From Longispora sp040681875 (lineage in GTDB: Bacteria > Actinomycetota > Actinomycetes > Mycobacteriales > Micromonosporaceae): a stretch of 64,000 nt of DNA. Both the position numbers and the translations under genes were made by a program. Numbering within the stretch: position 1 is the stretch's first letter; each line of letters opens with the position of its first letter. The stretch lies in the NCBI RefSeq assembly GCF_040681875.1, contig NZ_JBFAZP010000013.1:191196-255195 (forward strand), written 5' to 3'. Of the stretch, positions 8,530 through 17,102 are shown piece after piece. The notes beneath the pieces are model-generated. The model did no database searches. It saw only the letters and a list, made by a program, of their open reading frames with translations, and was not told the DNA's origin.

Positions 8530-8700
8530 TCAGGGCCGAACAGCCACGACGATGAGGCAACCGGAGCTGATCGCGATGTGGGTCGGGGCAGGATACGAGA
8601 GCGTTTCGGTGACGAACAGACCGGCTTGGCGGGCCAGGTTGCGGTTGCTCAGCAGCCGCTTCGGTCGGCCCGGGTGCTCGGGGGCGGCCGGGCTGGTCAT
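8530..8700 (-). CDS. small hypothetical protein (56 aa)
   Basis: ATG at 8700 overlaps the TGA of the upstream gene (ATGA), a typical coupled start. The product begins MTSPAAPEHPGRPKRLLSNR and has a hydrophobic C-terminal part, THIAISSGCLIVVAV, that could be a short membrane segment. The stop is 18 bases before the HAD-like gene, whose RBS lies in that gap. There is no family assignment. Support is the overlap, spacing and codon bias. Confidence 0.55.
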   Translation of the reverse strand: MTSPAAPEHPGRPKRLLSNRNLARQAGLFVTETLSYPAPTHIAISSGCLIVVAVRP

Positions 8701-9296
8701 TCGCGTGCCGGCCGCAGCAGCGACCGGTCGGTGACGTGCCGGCGCGTCTCCGGATCCTCCACGACCTGGACCTCGACCCCGAGCGCGCCCCAGTCGCCGA
8801 GCACCCGCCACACGAACGGCCGATCGGCGCACCGGACCAGATCGCCTACCGCGTACTCGGCACCCGGCAGCGGATCTGGCGGCCGGGTGTCGGCGGCGGG
8901 CAGCAGGGTGTGGCCGCCGCGTTCGTCCAGCAGCCAGGCGTCCGGGATGTAGCCGTCGCGGTGCATGGCGCGGTCCAACTCGTACTCGGCGATCTCCCGG
9001 GTGGGGTAGACGCCGACGAGTTCGCAGTTCAGCCGGAGCTCGTAGCCGTTCAGGGCTGGAGCCACGAAGGCGTCGTACGGGTCGGGGGACGGTTCCCAGT
9101 TCTCGATGAGCGCGTCGACACTGCCCGCGAGTTCGCGCAGGTCTTCGGCGACGCGGGCCGCGTCGTCCCGCAGCGTGGTCATGACCAGGGTGATGGTGGT
9201 GCCGTCGGCGTCCAGCCGAATCTGCAACCGGCCCTCGTCGCTGCGGAAGGCGAAGAAGTCCGGGCGGTCTGCGCGAACGGTGACATCATCAGACAC
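8697..9296 (-). CDS. hypothetical protein (199 aa)
   Basis: I chose the GTG at 9296 (SDDVTVRADRPDFFAFRSDE) because GGAGG lies 5-6 bases upstream. An ATG 21 bases further upstream has no good RBS. The protein is acidic, with a C-terminal KOW/SH3-like stretch (PLPGAEYAVGDLVRCADRPF, then WRVLGDWG) of the kind that follows a GDxV pattern; that is inference. No catalytic motif. It lies 39 bases after the dprA-like gene and is coupled to the 56-residue gene downstream, so it belongs to one minus-strand operon running 10478 to about 7963. Confidence 0.75.
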   Translation of the reverse strand: MSDDVTVRADRPDFFAFRSDEGRLQIRLDADGTTITLVMTTLRDDAARVAEDLRELAGSVDALIENWEPSPDPYDAFVAPALNGYELRLNCELVGVYPTREIAEYELDRAMHRDGYIPDAWLLDERGGHTLLPAADTRPPDPLPGAEYAVGDLVRCADRPFVWRVLGDWGALGVEVQVVEDPETRRHVTDRSLLRPARE

Positions 9297-9335
9297 GAAA
9301 ACCTCCAAAATAGACAAGGGGACAGTGGTGGCTGG

Positions 9336-10478
9336 TCAGCCGATGCTGATCTGGATCGGGCGGTAGGAGCCGTCCGGCGAGCGAACGGCGGCGTCGAGCA
9401 CAGCTGGTTCGCGTCGGCCGCCGAACAGGAGGTCGAAGACGACATCGGCGGCGCGCTCGGCGTTGTCGGCGAGGACGTGGACGGTCGGAACCTTCCGACT
9501 CCGCCACCGGCCGTCATCCCAGGACGCCAATCCCGTCACCTCGAACAACACCGGCCCACCGGGTGCCACAGGCGGTCCGGACGCGCCGTGGGCTGCGGCG
9601 ATGTCGTCGACGTCGCGGACCAGCCGGGCCCCACCCGTGGACAGGAGGCGGTCCCCGCCGTCGGAGTGATCCCAGCCGAACCGGCCCGCGACCGCGCACA
9701 CGGTGCGGCCGAGCTCGGCGGCGAACGCCGCGACCTGCATCGCGCCACTGTCGGCGGAAGCCTCCGGGATCACCGTCACCGGACTCAGACTCGCCAGGAG
9801 CCGCTGCGCGATCGCCCGCCGGGGCTGCGACGGAGGGATCCCGGGTGGAAACGGGCTGACCACCCCGAAGCCCCCCGCGTCGGCGCGTTCCTCGCGTAGC
9901 CGCCCGGACACCGAAACCAACGGCTCGCCCGCGCCGACGACCACCACCGGCCCGCCGTGCTCGACGGCGGCGCGCACCGCCAGGTCGTCGACGCCGGAGC
10001 TCGCGAGCGCGACCACCGTGTATCCGACCTGAGCCAAGCCTGCGGCGAGCTGCTTGGTGGCACCCGCCCCGTACACCGAACAGTCACGTGACCCGGTCAC
10101 GGTCACCGACGCCCGCAGCAGCTGTCCCAGGTCGACGTTCCCCGCGACCCACAGGCACGGCAGCTCGTCGGCGGCGGTGCCCGCCGGCCAACCGGTGTCC
10201 CCGGGGACCAGCATCCGCAGTCCGGACCCCGCCGCCGCAGCCAGCAGGTCTTGGCCGCGGTGGAGCAGCCGGTCCGCGTCGAACCAGCTCAGCGGCTCCG
10301 GTTCGGTGATGTAGCTAGGAAACACCCACCCACGCGGGGTGAGCCCGACCGCCTCGGCGACCGCCATCAACGGCTCAGGCAGCGCTTGGCCGGCGAACAG
10401 GGACAGGCCAGCCCGGACTGCGCGGACATCAGGATCAGCGAACGGATGAACGACCACGGCGACCTCCACCAGCGGCAC
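9336..10478 (-). CDS. DprA/Smf-like DNA-processing family protein
   Basis: 380 residues. The central part keeps the DprA Rossmann-fold signatures: VTVTGSRDCSVYGAGATKQL (GSR motif), SSGVDDLAVRAAVEHGGPVV, VVSPFPPGIPPSQPRRAIAQ with RLLASLS, and SGAMQVAAFAAELGRTVCAV followed by the GGxxLLxxGA element. DprA binds single-stranded DNA and loads RecA. Stand-alone DprA-like proteins on mobile elements and in defence islands may do something else. Here there is an extra N-terminal domain and a C-terminal extension of about 90 residues without known match. The start is GTG at 10478 with no clear RBS. It is first in a minus-strand operon of element genes. Confidence 0.85.
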   Translation of the reverse strand: MPLVEVAVVVHPFADPDVRAVRAGLSLFAGQALPEPLMAVAEAVGLTPRGWVFPSYITEPEPLSWFDADRLLHRGQDLLAAAAGSGLRMLVPGDTGWPAGTAADELPCLWVAGNVDLGQLLRASVTVTGSRDCSVYGAGATKQLAAGLAQVGYTVVALASSGVDDLAVRAAVEHGGPVVVVGAGEPLVSVSGRLREERADAGGFGVVSPFPPGIPPSQPRRAIAQRLLASLSPVTVIPEASADSGAMQVAAFAAELGRTVCAVAGRFGWDHSDGGDRLLSTGGARLVRDVDDIAAAHGASGPPVAPGGPVLFEVTGLASWDDGRWRSRKVPTVHVLADNAERAADVVFDLLFGGRREPAVLDAAVRSPDGSYRPIQISIG

Positions 10479-10868
10479 GGACCCGGGCGTGGCCGATCGC
10501 GGCGCCGCCCGGGAGGGACGAGCGCGAAGGGCCAGGCGGGCCGGCCAGCCGTCAAGCCCACCCGCACAGGCCGAGCAGTCGGATGATCGTCGGACGGGGT
10601 GGGCTTGACGGCGGACGTAGACCGCCTGGCACCGTGCTTAGTCCCGACCGGTCGGCACCGTGCTCCGCGCGGCGAGCGGCCCGGAACGCTCGACGGGGCT
10701 TCTGCCGGGAGCGCCGCCCAGGCAATTGGTTTGGCTTGTCCTGTTCAGTAGGAAAGAAGATCCGTTGAGAACGGTGGGTGATACAGCGTCCGATTCAAGC
10801 CGATTACGCTGCCGCTCTGGAGAAACGGGGGTGCCGTCGCCGTGCTGTTTCAGATACGTTGGGCAGAC
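10479..10868. other. long intergenic region with inverted repeats
   Basis: No convincing gene between the dprA-like gene and the integrase terminator. The region contains a 16-bp perfect inverted repeat (listed separately), GGCCGGCC at 10540-10547, and a short dyad CCGTT-GAG-AACGG at 10762-10774. It probably contains the promoter of the dprA-like operon. Noncoding DNA next to the integrase could also hold arm sites or an origin. Confidence 0.5.
10548..10612. repeat. 16-bp perfect inverted repeat
   Basis: Arms 10548-10563 and 10597-10612 are perfect reverse complements, separated by 33 bases. The loop is too long for a classical terminator and no T run follows. Candidate for a recombinase, relaxase or replication-protein site, given the integrase 300 bases away. 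Confidence 0.7.
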
Positions 10869-10904
10869 GCCCATCGGCCCGTTCCCCCGTGCGAGCCGAT
10901 GGGC
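10869..10904 (-). terminator. hairpin after the integrase gene
   Basis: 10-bp stem (10869-10878 with 10895-10904) lying 10 bases beyond the integrase stop. No T run, as is usual for high-GC actinomycete terminators. Confidence 0.6.
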
Positions 10905-10914
10905 TTCATGCTGC

Positions 10915-12216
10915 TCAGACCGTCGCAGCCTCCGGAAGGACGGCACGAGCGTCCTCGGGATCGCGCTGGGCCGGAGCCCGGCCGATGACTGCCTCGGCCA
11001 CTACAGCTACGGCAGGGGATTCGAGACCTTCGGTCCTAACCGCGCTGGGTCCCGCCTGAGCCGTCTGCGGTGCGAGCGAGGCCATCGCGAGGTCGATCGC
11101 TGCTCGTCCGCGCTCGGGAGCGTCAGGCGTGAGGTGCCCGTAGTACTCGTAGGTGATCTCGATGGAGGAGTGCCCGAGCCATTCGCTGAGGTCGGTGATC
11201 GGCACGCCGTTGCTGAGCATGGAGGCGGCGAAGAAGTGCCGCAGCGCGTGGGTCTTGTGGAACGACGCCTTCGAGGCTTTGATCGCCGGGTGCCAGATCT
11301 GGTACCGGATGTAGTACTGGTAGACCAGACCGGTGCGGCTGGCGTTCGGGAACAGCAGCTTGTGCGGGCCGACGGTGCCGTACTTCTTGAGGTGCGCCTT
11401 GAGGACCGCCGCGACGATCGCCGGCAGCGGCACGGTGCGGCCGGGAGTCTCGACATCGCGGTGCTTGGTGTAGGGCTTGAGGCGCAGACCGGCGTTCTTG
11501 CCGCTGTCGGTCTCGCCGTCCTCGGTGACCTGCCGGTCCACGTGCAGAAGGCCCTTGCGGAAGTCGATCTGTTCCAGGCACAGGCCCATCGCCTCGGCGA
11601 TGCGGAGGCCGCAGCCGGCCATCAGCCAGACCATCGCCACGTACCGGGGGTCGAAACAGGCGATCAGCGCTTCGATCTCCGCGAGGGTCGGCACCACGAT
11701 CGTGCCCTTGGCCTTGCGCCGGACGTTGGCCCGCTTGCCGGGCAGCTTCGCGCGCTTGGCCGGGTTGCGGCCGAGCTCCTCGTTGTCGACGGCCCACTGT
11801 AGGGCGGAGGACAGGTACCCGAACCGGATCTGGATCGTGGTGGCGCTGTACTTCTTGGTGTCGCGCATCCACAAGATCCACGCCTGGACGTCCGCCGTCT
11901 TCAGCGGCCCGATCGTCCGGGTCTTGAAGTACGGCTTGATCGTCGTGTTGAGCATGCTGAGGTACTGCCGCACGCTGGAGCTCTCCAGGCCGCGGGTGGT
12001 CGCCCACCGCTCGAACAGCGACGTGACGAGTTCGGCGCCGAGCTTGGGCTCGATGTAGGTGCCGGTGTCGAGTTCGCGGGCCTTCTTCGTGCTGAAAGCC
12101 TCAGCGTCGACCTTCTTGAAGAACGACCGCTGACGCTGGCGCTTGGCCGGGTCGATCCAGTAGACGGTGTAACCGACACCTCCATCCGCCTGCGGGGTGA
12201 TCCATGAACGGGCCAT
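10915..12216 (-). CDS. int: site-specific tyrosine recombinase (integrase)
   Basis: 433 residues from the ATG at 12216, which has AAAGGAA 7 bases upstream. The longer frame to 12345 is not needed. Residues 1-60 are an arm-type DNA-binding region (YTVYWIDPAKRQRQRSFFKK), 70-165 a SAM-like core-binding domain, and 190-370 the catalytic domain with Arg205 (GCGLRIAEAMGL), the HALRH box (His323, Arg326), LGHSS, and the nucleophile Tyr359 just before GH. It should catalyse integration and excision of the element with the att site near 14,660. It is divergent from the SIR2-like gene and followed by a hairpin. The C-terminal about 60 residues (Ala/Pro-rich) are dispensable-looking. Confidence 0.95.
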   Translation of the reverse strand: MARSWITPQADGGVGYTVYWIDPAKRQRQRSFFKKVDAEAFSTKKARELDTGTYIEPKLGAELVTSLFERWATTRGLESSSVRQYLSMLNTTIKPYFKTRTIGPLKTADVQAWILWMRDTKKYSATTIQIRFGYLSSALQWAVDNEELGRNPAKRAKLPGKRANVRRKAKGTIVVPTLAEIEALIACFDPRYVAMVWLMAGCGLRIAEAMGLCLEQIDFRKGLLHVDRQVTEDGETDSGKNAGLRLKPYTKHRDVETPGRTVPLPAIVAAVLKAHLKKYGTVGPHKLLFPNASRTGLVYQYYIRYQIWHPAIKASKASFHKTHALRHFFAASMLSNGVPITDLSEWLGHSSIEITYEYYGHLTPDAPERGRAAIDLAMASLAPQTAQAGPSAVRTEGLESPAVAVVAEAVIGRAPAQRDPEDARAVLPEAATV

Positions 12217-12345
12217 CGGGATGTTCCTTTCGTGCCCACACCGCTGGGGCGGTCGGGCGCGAGGAATCGCCCCGACCGCCATCGGCGACGGTGGGTTGAG
12301 CGGGTTAGAAGGGTGAGTTCGCCTGGGCCGCACAGCCCAGTTCAT

Positions 12346-12426
12346 TTGCTGATATCGCGAGTATTGATGACGGATTCGGTAATCAGCAAGGATTGAACAC
12401 GTTCGCTTACTGATTTGGCAATCAGC
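12346..12426. promoter_or_regulatory. repeated dyads in integrase upstream region
   Basis: Two 15-bp direct repeats (12373-12387 and 12412-12426) match at 13 positions, and each carries a small dyad (GATT-N4-AATC, and TGATT-N4-AATCA). An inverted 8-base partial copy, TTGCTGAT, is at 12346-12353. They lie in the 324-base gap between the divergent integrase and SIR2-like genes. Likely operators for an element regulator or arm-type integrase/excisionase sites. The rest of the gap (12217-12345, 12427-12540) shows no gene. Confidence 0.6.
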
Positions 12427-12540
12427 CCCCCCGTGGCGCTAAGTGAAGATCGGATAATGCGTGCAATCCGGTATGTTCTGGGTCAGTGTTGGGGCACTGA
12501 TCCCGCTGGGTGGTAATTCCGGATTTGGCAGGTGACCCAC

Positions 12541-13557
12541 ATGGTGAGCTCGACGCGGCTGTACGCCTGGGCCGATATCGACAGCGAGGACTGGAAATCC
12601 TTACTGCTCGGGAACGGGTTCTCGATGAACATCTGCTCCGGCTTCGGATACCGGAAGCTGGTCGACAAGGCCCCGCTGAGGCCCTCGGCGAAGCAGATGT
12701 TCGACAGTTTCGACACCACGAACTTCGAGTTGGTGCTGGAGCGGATCCACTACGCGATCCAGGTCATCAACGCCCTCGGAACCTCGGCAAGTGATGCGGC
12801 GTTGTTGGCCGCCGAGTACAACGCCATCCGAGAGGCCCTCTTCGCCGCAGTCGGTGACACCCACATCGCACACGGGGAGATCCCTGACGAGACGCTCGAT
12901 CTCTTCGCGCAGCAGTTGCTCCGGTACACGACGGTCTTCACCACCAACTACGACCTGCTGCCGTACTGGGCCTTGATGAACCTGACCGGAGGGCAGGGGT
13001 TCACCGACTTGTTCCGGTCCTCGGGCAACGATCTGGTCTTCGACTCGACCGTCGCCAACTGGAACTCGGGCTGGACCACCGTCCTCTATCTGCACGGAGG
13101 TCTGCACCTGTGGCGCGACGAGTGGACCGGCATCACCGGCAAATGGCGGGCCAACCGCGAAGCCGCGGCCCGGCTCCTCGATGGCCTGGAGGGGCGCTAC
13201 GCCGACCGACCTGACCGGCAGCCCTTGCTGGTCAGCGAGGGCACGTCCTCGCACAAGAACGCGGCGATCCAACGCAGCGGCTACCTGTCGTTCGCCCTCC
13301 AGAGGCTGATCTCGGACACCGCGCCTCTCGTGGTGCTCGGGTTCAGCTTCAGCAACTCCGACAAGCACATCGTGGACGCGATCAAGGCCGGCGCGTCCGG
13401 TGGATGGATCGCCATCGGGCTGCACGTGGCCGACAGCACCTCGGGCGAGATCGCGCGAGACATGGCCGCCCTGGAGGTCGACTGTGCGGGCCGCACGGTC
13501 GTGTTCTTCGACGCCGCCACCCACCCGCTGACGGCGTCAAGCCTCAGAGTGAAATGA
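12541..13557 (+). CDS. SIR2-like / DUF4917 family protein, probable defence gene
   Basis: 338 residues, from the ATG at 12541 with GGCAGGTG upstream (a GTG three codons earlier is an alternative). SIR2-like Rossmann signatures occur in order: LLGNGFSMNI (24-28 GxGxS), TTNYD at 134-138, LHGGLHLW at 185 onwards, and LGFSFSNSDKHI at 266-277. Such proteins include DUF4917 and the NAD-degrading or NAD-binding SIR2 effectors of anti-phage systems (Thoeris ThsA, DSR, SIR2-STAND types); whether this one hydrolyses NAD is not shown. Codon 21 is TTA. It is followed after 70 bases by an HNH-like gene in the same direction, and both lie between integrase and attachment junction, a classic cargo position. 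Confidence 0.8.
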   Translation: MVSSTRLYAWADIDSEDWKSLLLGNGFSMNICSGFGYRKLVDKAPLRPSAKQMFDSFDTTNFELVLERIHYAIQVINALGTSASDAALLAAEYNAIREALFAAVGDTHIAHGEIPDETLDLFAQQLLRYTTVFTTNYDLLPYWALMNLTGGQGFTDLFRSSGNDLVFDSTVANWNSGWTTVLYLHGGLHLWRDEWTGITGKWRANREAAARLLDGLEGRYADRPDRQPLLVSEGTSSHKNAAIQRSGYLSFALQRLISDTAPLVVLGFSFSNSDKHIVDAIKAGASGGWIAIGLHVADSTSGEIARDMAALEVDCAGRTVVFFDAATHPLTASSLRVK

Positions 13558-13611
13558 TCATATTCGGGAGCCTCGCGCCTGAAATCGGATGGCTCATCAC
13601 GCGTGTCTGGA

Positions 13612-13617
13612 TATACT
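13612..13617 (+). promoter_or_regulatory. possible -10 element of the HNH-like gene
   Basis: TATACT ends 10 bases before the ATG at 13628, which has no clear ribosome binding site. A short-leader or leaderless transcript is likely. No good -35 is visible. Confidence 0.45.
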
Positions 13618-13627
13618 CTCGGTAACC

Positions 13628-14539
13628 ATGACAAGCCCCGCTGATGATCGTGCGCCCCGCGCGTTCGGGCTCGCCCGGATGAAGCCGGGCCAGGCCGACT
13701 GTGGCCTGTGCGGCCTCTCCGCCCCGATGACCAAGGCCCACGTGCCAGCGCAGATGGCAGGCAACGGTCCGACGGTCCGACGAGCGCGCTACGTCAGCAA
13801 GCTCCGCTCGACGGAGGGCAAGGAGCGCTTCGTCGAGCTCGGTCGGGCGGCCGATGGGGGCCTGTGGGTGTACGGGCTGTGCGACCCCTGCAACAGGGTG
13901 ATCCAGGCCCCCTTCGAGATCCGCTACAAGGAGCTCGCCGCCATGTTCAAGGGGCTGTGGAACCGCGACCTGACGCTCTCTGTTCCCTCGCCGGTGACCG
14001 TCCCCGACGTGATCTTCCATCCGGGTGCCGTCGCTCGGGCCGTGGTAATCGGCATGTACGCGATGAACCCGGCTCTGCGCGGACTGTACCCGCAGCTGGC
14101 CGACACCTTGGGGAACGGCGACGCCAAGATCGTCCTTCCTCCCGATCTGAAGCTGCGCCTTGCGATCGCACGGGGCCGAGGAGCACGTATCGCCGGAGGT
14201 GGAGGCGGGCTCGTCATCGGGCAGACGACTGCCGGCAAGCCCGTCGGGATCATCAGCTTCGGTTCCATCTACTTCCCGCCGCTGGCCTGGCAGTTCGTCG
14301 CGTCCGACGCGGCACCACTTCTCGACCGGCAAGGATGGGCGGACGTCTCAAATTGGCTGGAGATCGACCCGGCCGACGAGCGCCTGTTCTCCACCGTGTG
14401 CACCACCAGCCTGCCGCTCGCGATGCACCCGACCCATGACCCCGCCTTCCGCCACACGTGGATCGAATTGGGAGTGCCCGGCAGCTCCGAGTCTGTGGAG
14501 TGCGCCAACCTGCCCAGCAACCTGCTCGGTAAACTTTGA
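13628..14539 (+). CDS. HNH-endonuclease-like zinc-site protein
   Basis: 303 residues, start ATG at 13628 (an upstream in-frame ATG at 13589 is less likely). The N-terminus has CGLC (Cys25, Cys28), followed by KAH (His38) and, after about 45 residues, LCDPCN (Cys85, Cys88, Asn89). Two CxxC pairs flanking a His is the layout of HNH/HNH-like nucleases with a structural zinc, and Asn after the second pair fits as well. The C-terminal 200 residues are hydrophobic-strand-rich and unassigned. It follows the SIR2-like gene by 70 bases and may act with it as toxin/sensor and nuclease. It is the last gene before the junction. Confidence 0.65.
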   Translation: MTSPADDRAPRAFGLARMKPGQADCGLCGLSAPMTKAHVPAQMAGNGPTVRRARYVSKLRSTEGKERFVELGRAADGGLWVYGLCDPCNRVIQAPFEIRYKELAAMFKGLWNRDLTLSVPSPVTVPDVIFHPGAVARAVVIGMYAMNPALRGLYPQLADTLGNGDAKIVLPPDLKLRLAIARGRGARIAGGGGGLVIGQTTAGKPVGIISFGSIYFPPLAWQFVASDAAPLLDRQGWADVSNWLEIDPADERLFSTVCTTSLPLAMHPTHDPAFRHTWIELGVPGSSESVECANLPSNLLGKL

Positions 14540-14659
14540 GCGCCGTTAGCGGGCTTCATCTGCGTTGAGTGCGGGGAGCGAACTGTCGGAATTCGCGATC
14601 CTGGGTAAATCCTGGGGAGCGGCTTCCCTGTACAGTGTTTTCCCAGCTCAGAGGCAACC

Positions 14660-14740
14660 TTGCCTAAGATCACCCAGATCTACGAGGGTACGAACCAGGT
14701 GCAGCGGATCGTGATGGCCCGCCAGCTCCTGAAGGACTAG
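14660..14740 (+). pseudogene. 3-prime remnant of acyl-CoA dehydrogenase gene, probable att site
   Basis: In frame to the TAG at 14740 this reads PKITQIYEGTNQVQRIVMAR then QLLKD, the conserved C-terminal end of acyl-CoA dehydrogenases. Homology begins abruptly about 14,663-14,665. Upstream bases are unrelated element DNA, with no coding continuation. The sharp break 2.4 kb from a tyrosine recombinase suggests the right attachment site, with the crossover core inside this stretch. The element would carry a copy of this 3-prime end to restore the gene at its other end, outside the window. Confidence 0.75.
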
Positions 14741-14784
14741 GACCGCGAGGGGCGGGCATACCGGCAGGTGTGCCCGCCACCGGT

Positions 14785-17066
14785 TCAGCGGTTCGCCGCG
14801 AACACGTGCCCCGGGTCGAGCGCGTCCTTGAGCCGCTGGTGCAGGGGCGTCCTGGGCGTCGGGTGGTCGACATCGGTCCGGTACGGCGCGAAGCCGTGCG
14901 CCGTGAACGTCCCGTGCAGCAGGTCCAGGGTGCGGTGCGCGTCCGTGACGGCACCGGGGTCCTCGGGCGCGAACCGGAGGCTGACCAGGTGGTCGATGGT
15001 GTCGGCGTCGAGCACGTTCAGGATGAGGGCCGCCGGTGCGGTCCCGCCGTGCCGGGCGCGGTCGGCCAGGTCGGCGGCGAGGGTCACCGCTCCGCCGTCG
15101 AACGGGACGAGGGGCAGGAACATCAGCAGTCCCCGCGCGGCGTCCATCTCCCGGGCCGGGTGGCCGGTCTTGTGGACGAAGAGGGCGTCGGCGGGGTCCG
15201 ACAGCCCGGCGTAGGCGTCGTGCACCAGGTGCTGGCCGGCGCGGGTGACAGGGGTGTTCCGTACGCGGCCCGGGTCACCAGGTGGCTCAGGGTGCTGACG
15301 AGGTCGCGGGTACCGGTCAGGCAGACGTGCACGAGGTGCTGGTCGGCGATGCCGTGGGCGCGGGCCGCGACCGGGTTGAAGATCTTGGTGTTCGGCGGGA
15401 CGAGGCCCTGCGCGGTCCAGGTGCGGAGCAGGTCGACGGCCTCACCGAGCGCTTCGGCGCGGAAGGTGAACGGCAGGATCCGGATCGCCTCCGGCCGGGG
15501 GAGCAGCCGGATCGTCGCGGCGGTCACCACGGCCAGGTCGGACTGCGTGAACAGCTGGTTGAGCGCCGGGCCGCGGCCGTGGGGCCAGACGGCGGCGGGC
15601 TGACCGGCGTCGGGCCACCAGCCGGTGCGGACCTGGCTGCCGTCGGCGAGGACGAGTTCGAGGCCGGCGAGGTCGTCGACGCGGGGCCGGTGCAGCCCGA
15701 CGCCGCGGTCGAGGATGTTGCCGATGACGCTGGTGTGCTGGGACGCGCCAGTGAGGTTGAGCATCCGGTCGGTGCCGTCGAGGCGGCGGGCGAGCGCGCC
15801 CTGGATGACGCCCGGCTCGATGACGGCGTAGCCGCGCCGGGTGTCCACGGCCCGGATCCGGTTCAGGCCGGCGAGGTCGAGGACCGTGACGCCGTCCTCG
15901 ACGGGCTGGCGCGAGCCCAGGCCCCAGTTGTACCCGGTGCTGACCGGGTGGAACCGGCGCCCGTTCGCGGACCGGATCAGCTCGGCGACCCGCTCGGGGG
16001 TGTCGGGGCGCAGGACGTCGGCGATGATCCGCTGCCGGAACCGGCCCGCGTCGGGCCGCGCGGTCGGCGGCGTGCCGGGCTCCTGGCGGAGGTGGGTGAG
16101 GCGCTGCCGGGCGAGCTTGACCGCCGAGGCGACCCCGCTCTCCTGCTTGCCGGCGCTCGTGTGTTCCATGAGCAGGCTCAGTCCGCTGCCGCCGCCGAAC
16201 CGGTCGCAGACCCAGATGTGCGCGTCGTACATCTCCCGCACGGCTGCGTGCAGGGCGGTCGCGGACTCCGGGGCGAGCCGGTCGACGGTCCCACTGCGCT
16301 TGAGGGTCCGGAACTGGGCCACGAGTTCGTTGTGGTCGCGGGTCTGCAGGCCGCTGAAGCCGACGTTCACGGTGGGCGGGACCATCGTCACCCGGATCTC
16401 GTCGTACAGCTCGGCGGGGAAGTCCGCCGCGTACCGCATCGCGTGCGCGCTGCTGCGGCACAGCCAGGCGAACAGCCGCACCGCCTCGTTCTCCCCGGCG
16501 ACGTCGGTGGCGCGCCGCACCTGCCGGACGGCGACGGCGAGCAGTTGCAGCATGACGAAGAACCGCTGGTGGCCGACCTGCCAGCGGTGGTGGGCGGCGG
16601 CGACCGGGTCGGCGGGGGCCCAGGGCACGTCGAGGACGGGCGGCTGCTTGCCGTCGGTCAGGTAGCTGGTGACGCCGAGCAGCATGCTCTCGGGGTCGGC
16701 GTCGAGGGTGGAGCCGTGTCGGACGAGGTCGTCCTGGACTAAGAGGTCGCTGGCCAGCAGGGCCCCGGCGAGCAGCGCGGCACTGTCGCCGGTCGCGCGC
16801 CGCACCGCGAAGTACCGGTCGTGGACGTCGCTGTTGGGTGCCGTGGTGGGCTCCGCGGCGGCGCCCCGGTCGAGGTGCGGCCCGCACCAGGCGAGCAGGT
16901 CGGCGCGGGCCGCCCCGGCGTCCGCCCCGGTGTCGAGGGCCACGGCGTGGTCGCGGGGCATGCGCCTCAGGATCTTCTCCAGGTGGGCCACGACCGTGGT
17001 GGTGGTCTGCGGCAGTTCGCTCGGCAGGGGCAACACCAGGGTGGCCCGGCTGATGTCGGTCGACAT
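14785..17066 (-). pseudogene. heme-oxygenase-like domain fused to FAD-linked oxidase, frameshifted
   Basis: Start ATG at 17066 (MSTDISRATLVL) with GAGGAG upstream. Residues about 30-330 resemble the heme-dependent aromatic oxygenase superfamily: YDEIRVTMVPP, and AHIWVC with His283 and Cys287, the HxxxC seen in heme-dependent tyrosine hydroxylases (LmbB2/SfmD type) and reminiscent of PrnB. From about 347 a vanillyl-alcohol-oxidase-type FAD domain follows (IIADVLRPDTPERVAEL, PVSTGYNWGLGS). Near 15,251-15,257 (run of four C) the frame is lost; the rest continues in another frame as VHDAYAGLSDPADALFVHK and ends KDALDPGHVFAANR at 14785. One missing C restores about 760 residues, so it is either a recent mutation or a sequencing indel. 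Divergent from the methyltransferase gene. Confidence 0.75.
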
Positions 17067-17102
17067 CGACGCTCTCCTCGGGATGGGCAGTTCGACTGCC
17101 TC

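Noticed and set aside
10638..10946. Small minus-strand gene after the integrase
   Set aside because: Overlaps the integrase terminator hairpin, Arg-rich, no RBS.
14540..14660. tRNA gene as integration target
   Set aside because: No cloverleaf or tRNA 3-prime end seen near the junction; the ACAD 3-prime end explains the boundary.
15282..16742. 486-residue plus-strand frame opposite the heme/FAD gene
   Set aside because: Composition (Gly, Val, Glu, Arg) is that of a reverse-complement shadow; no RBS.
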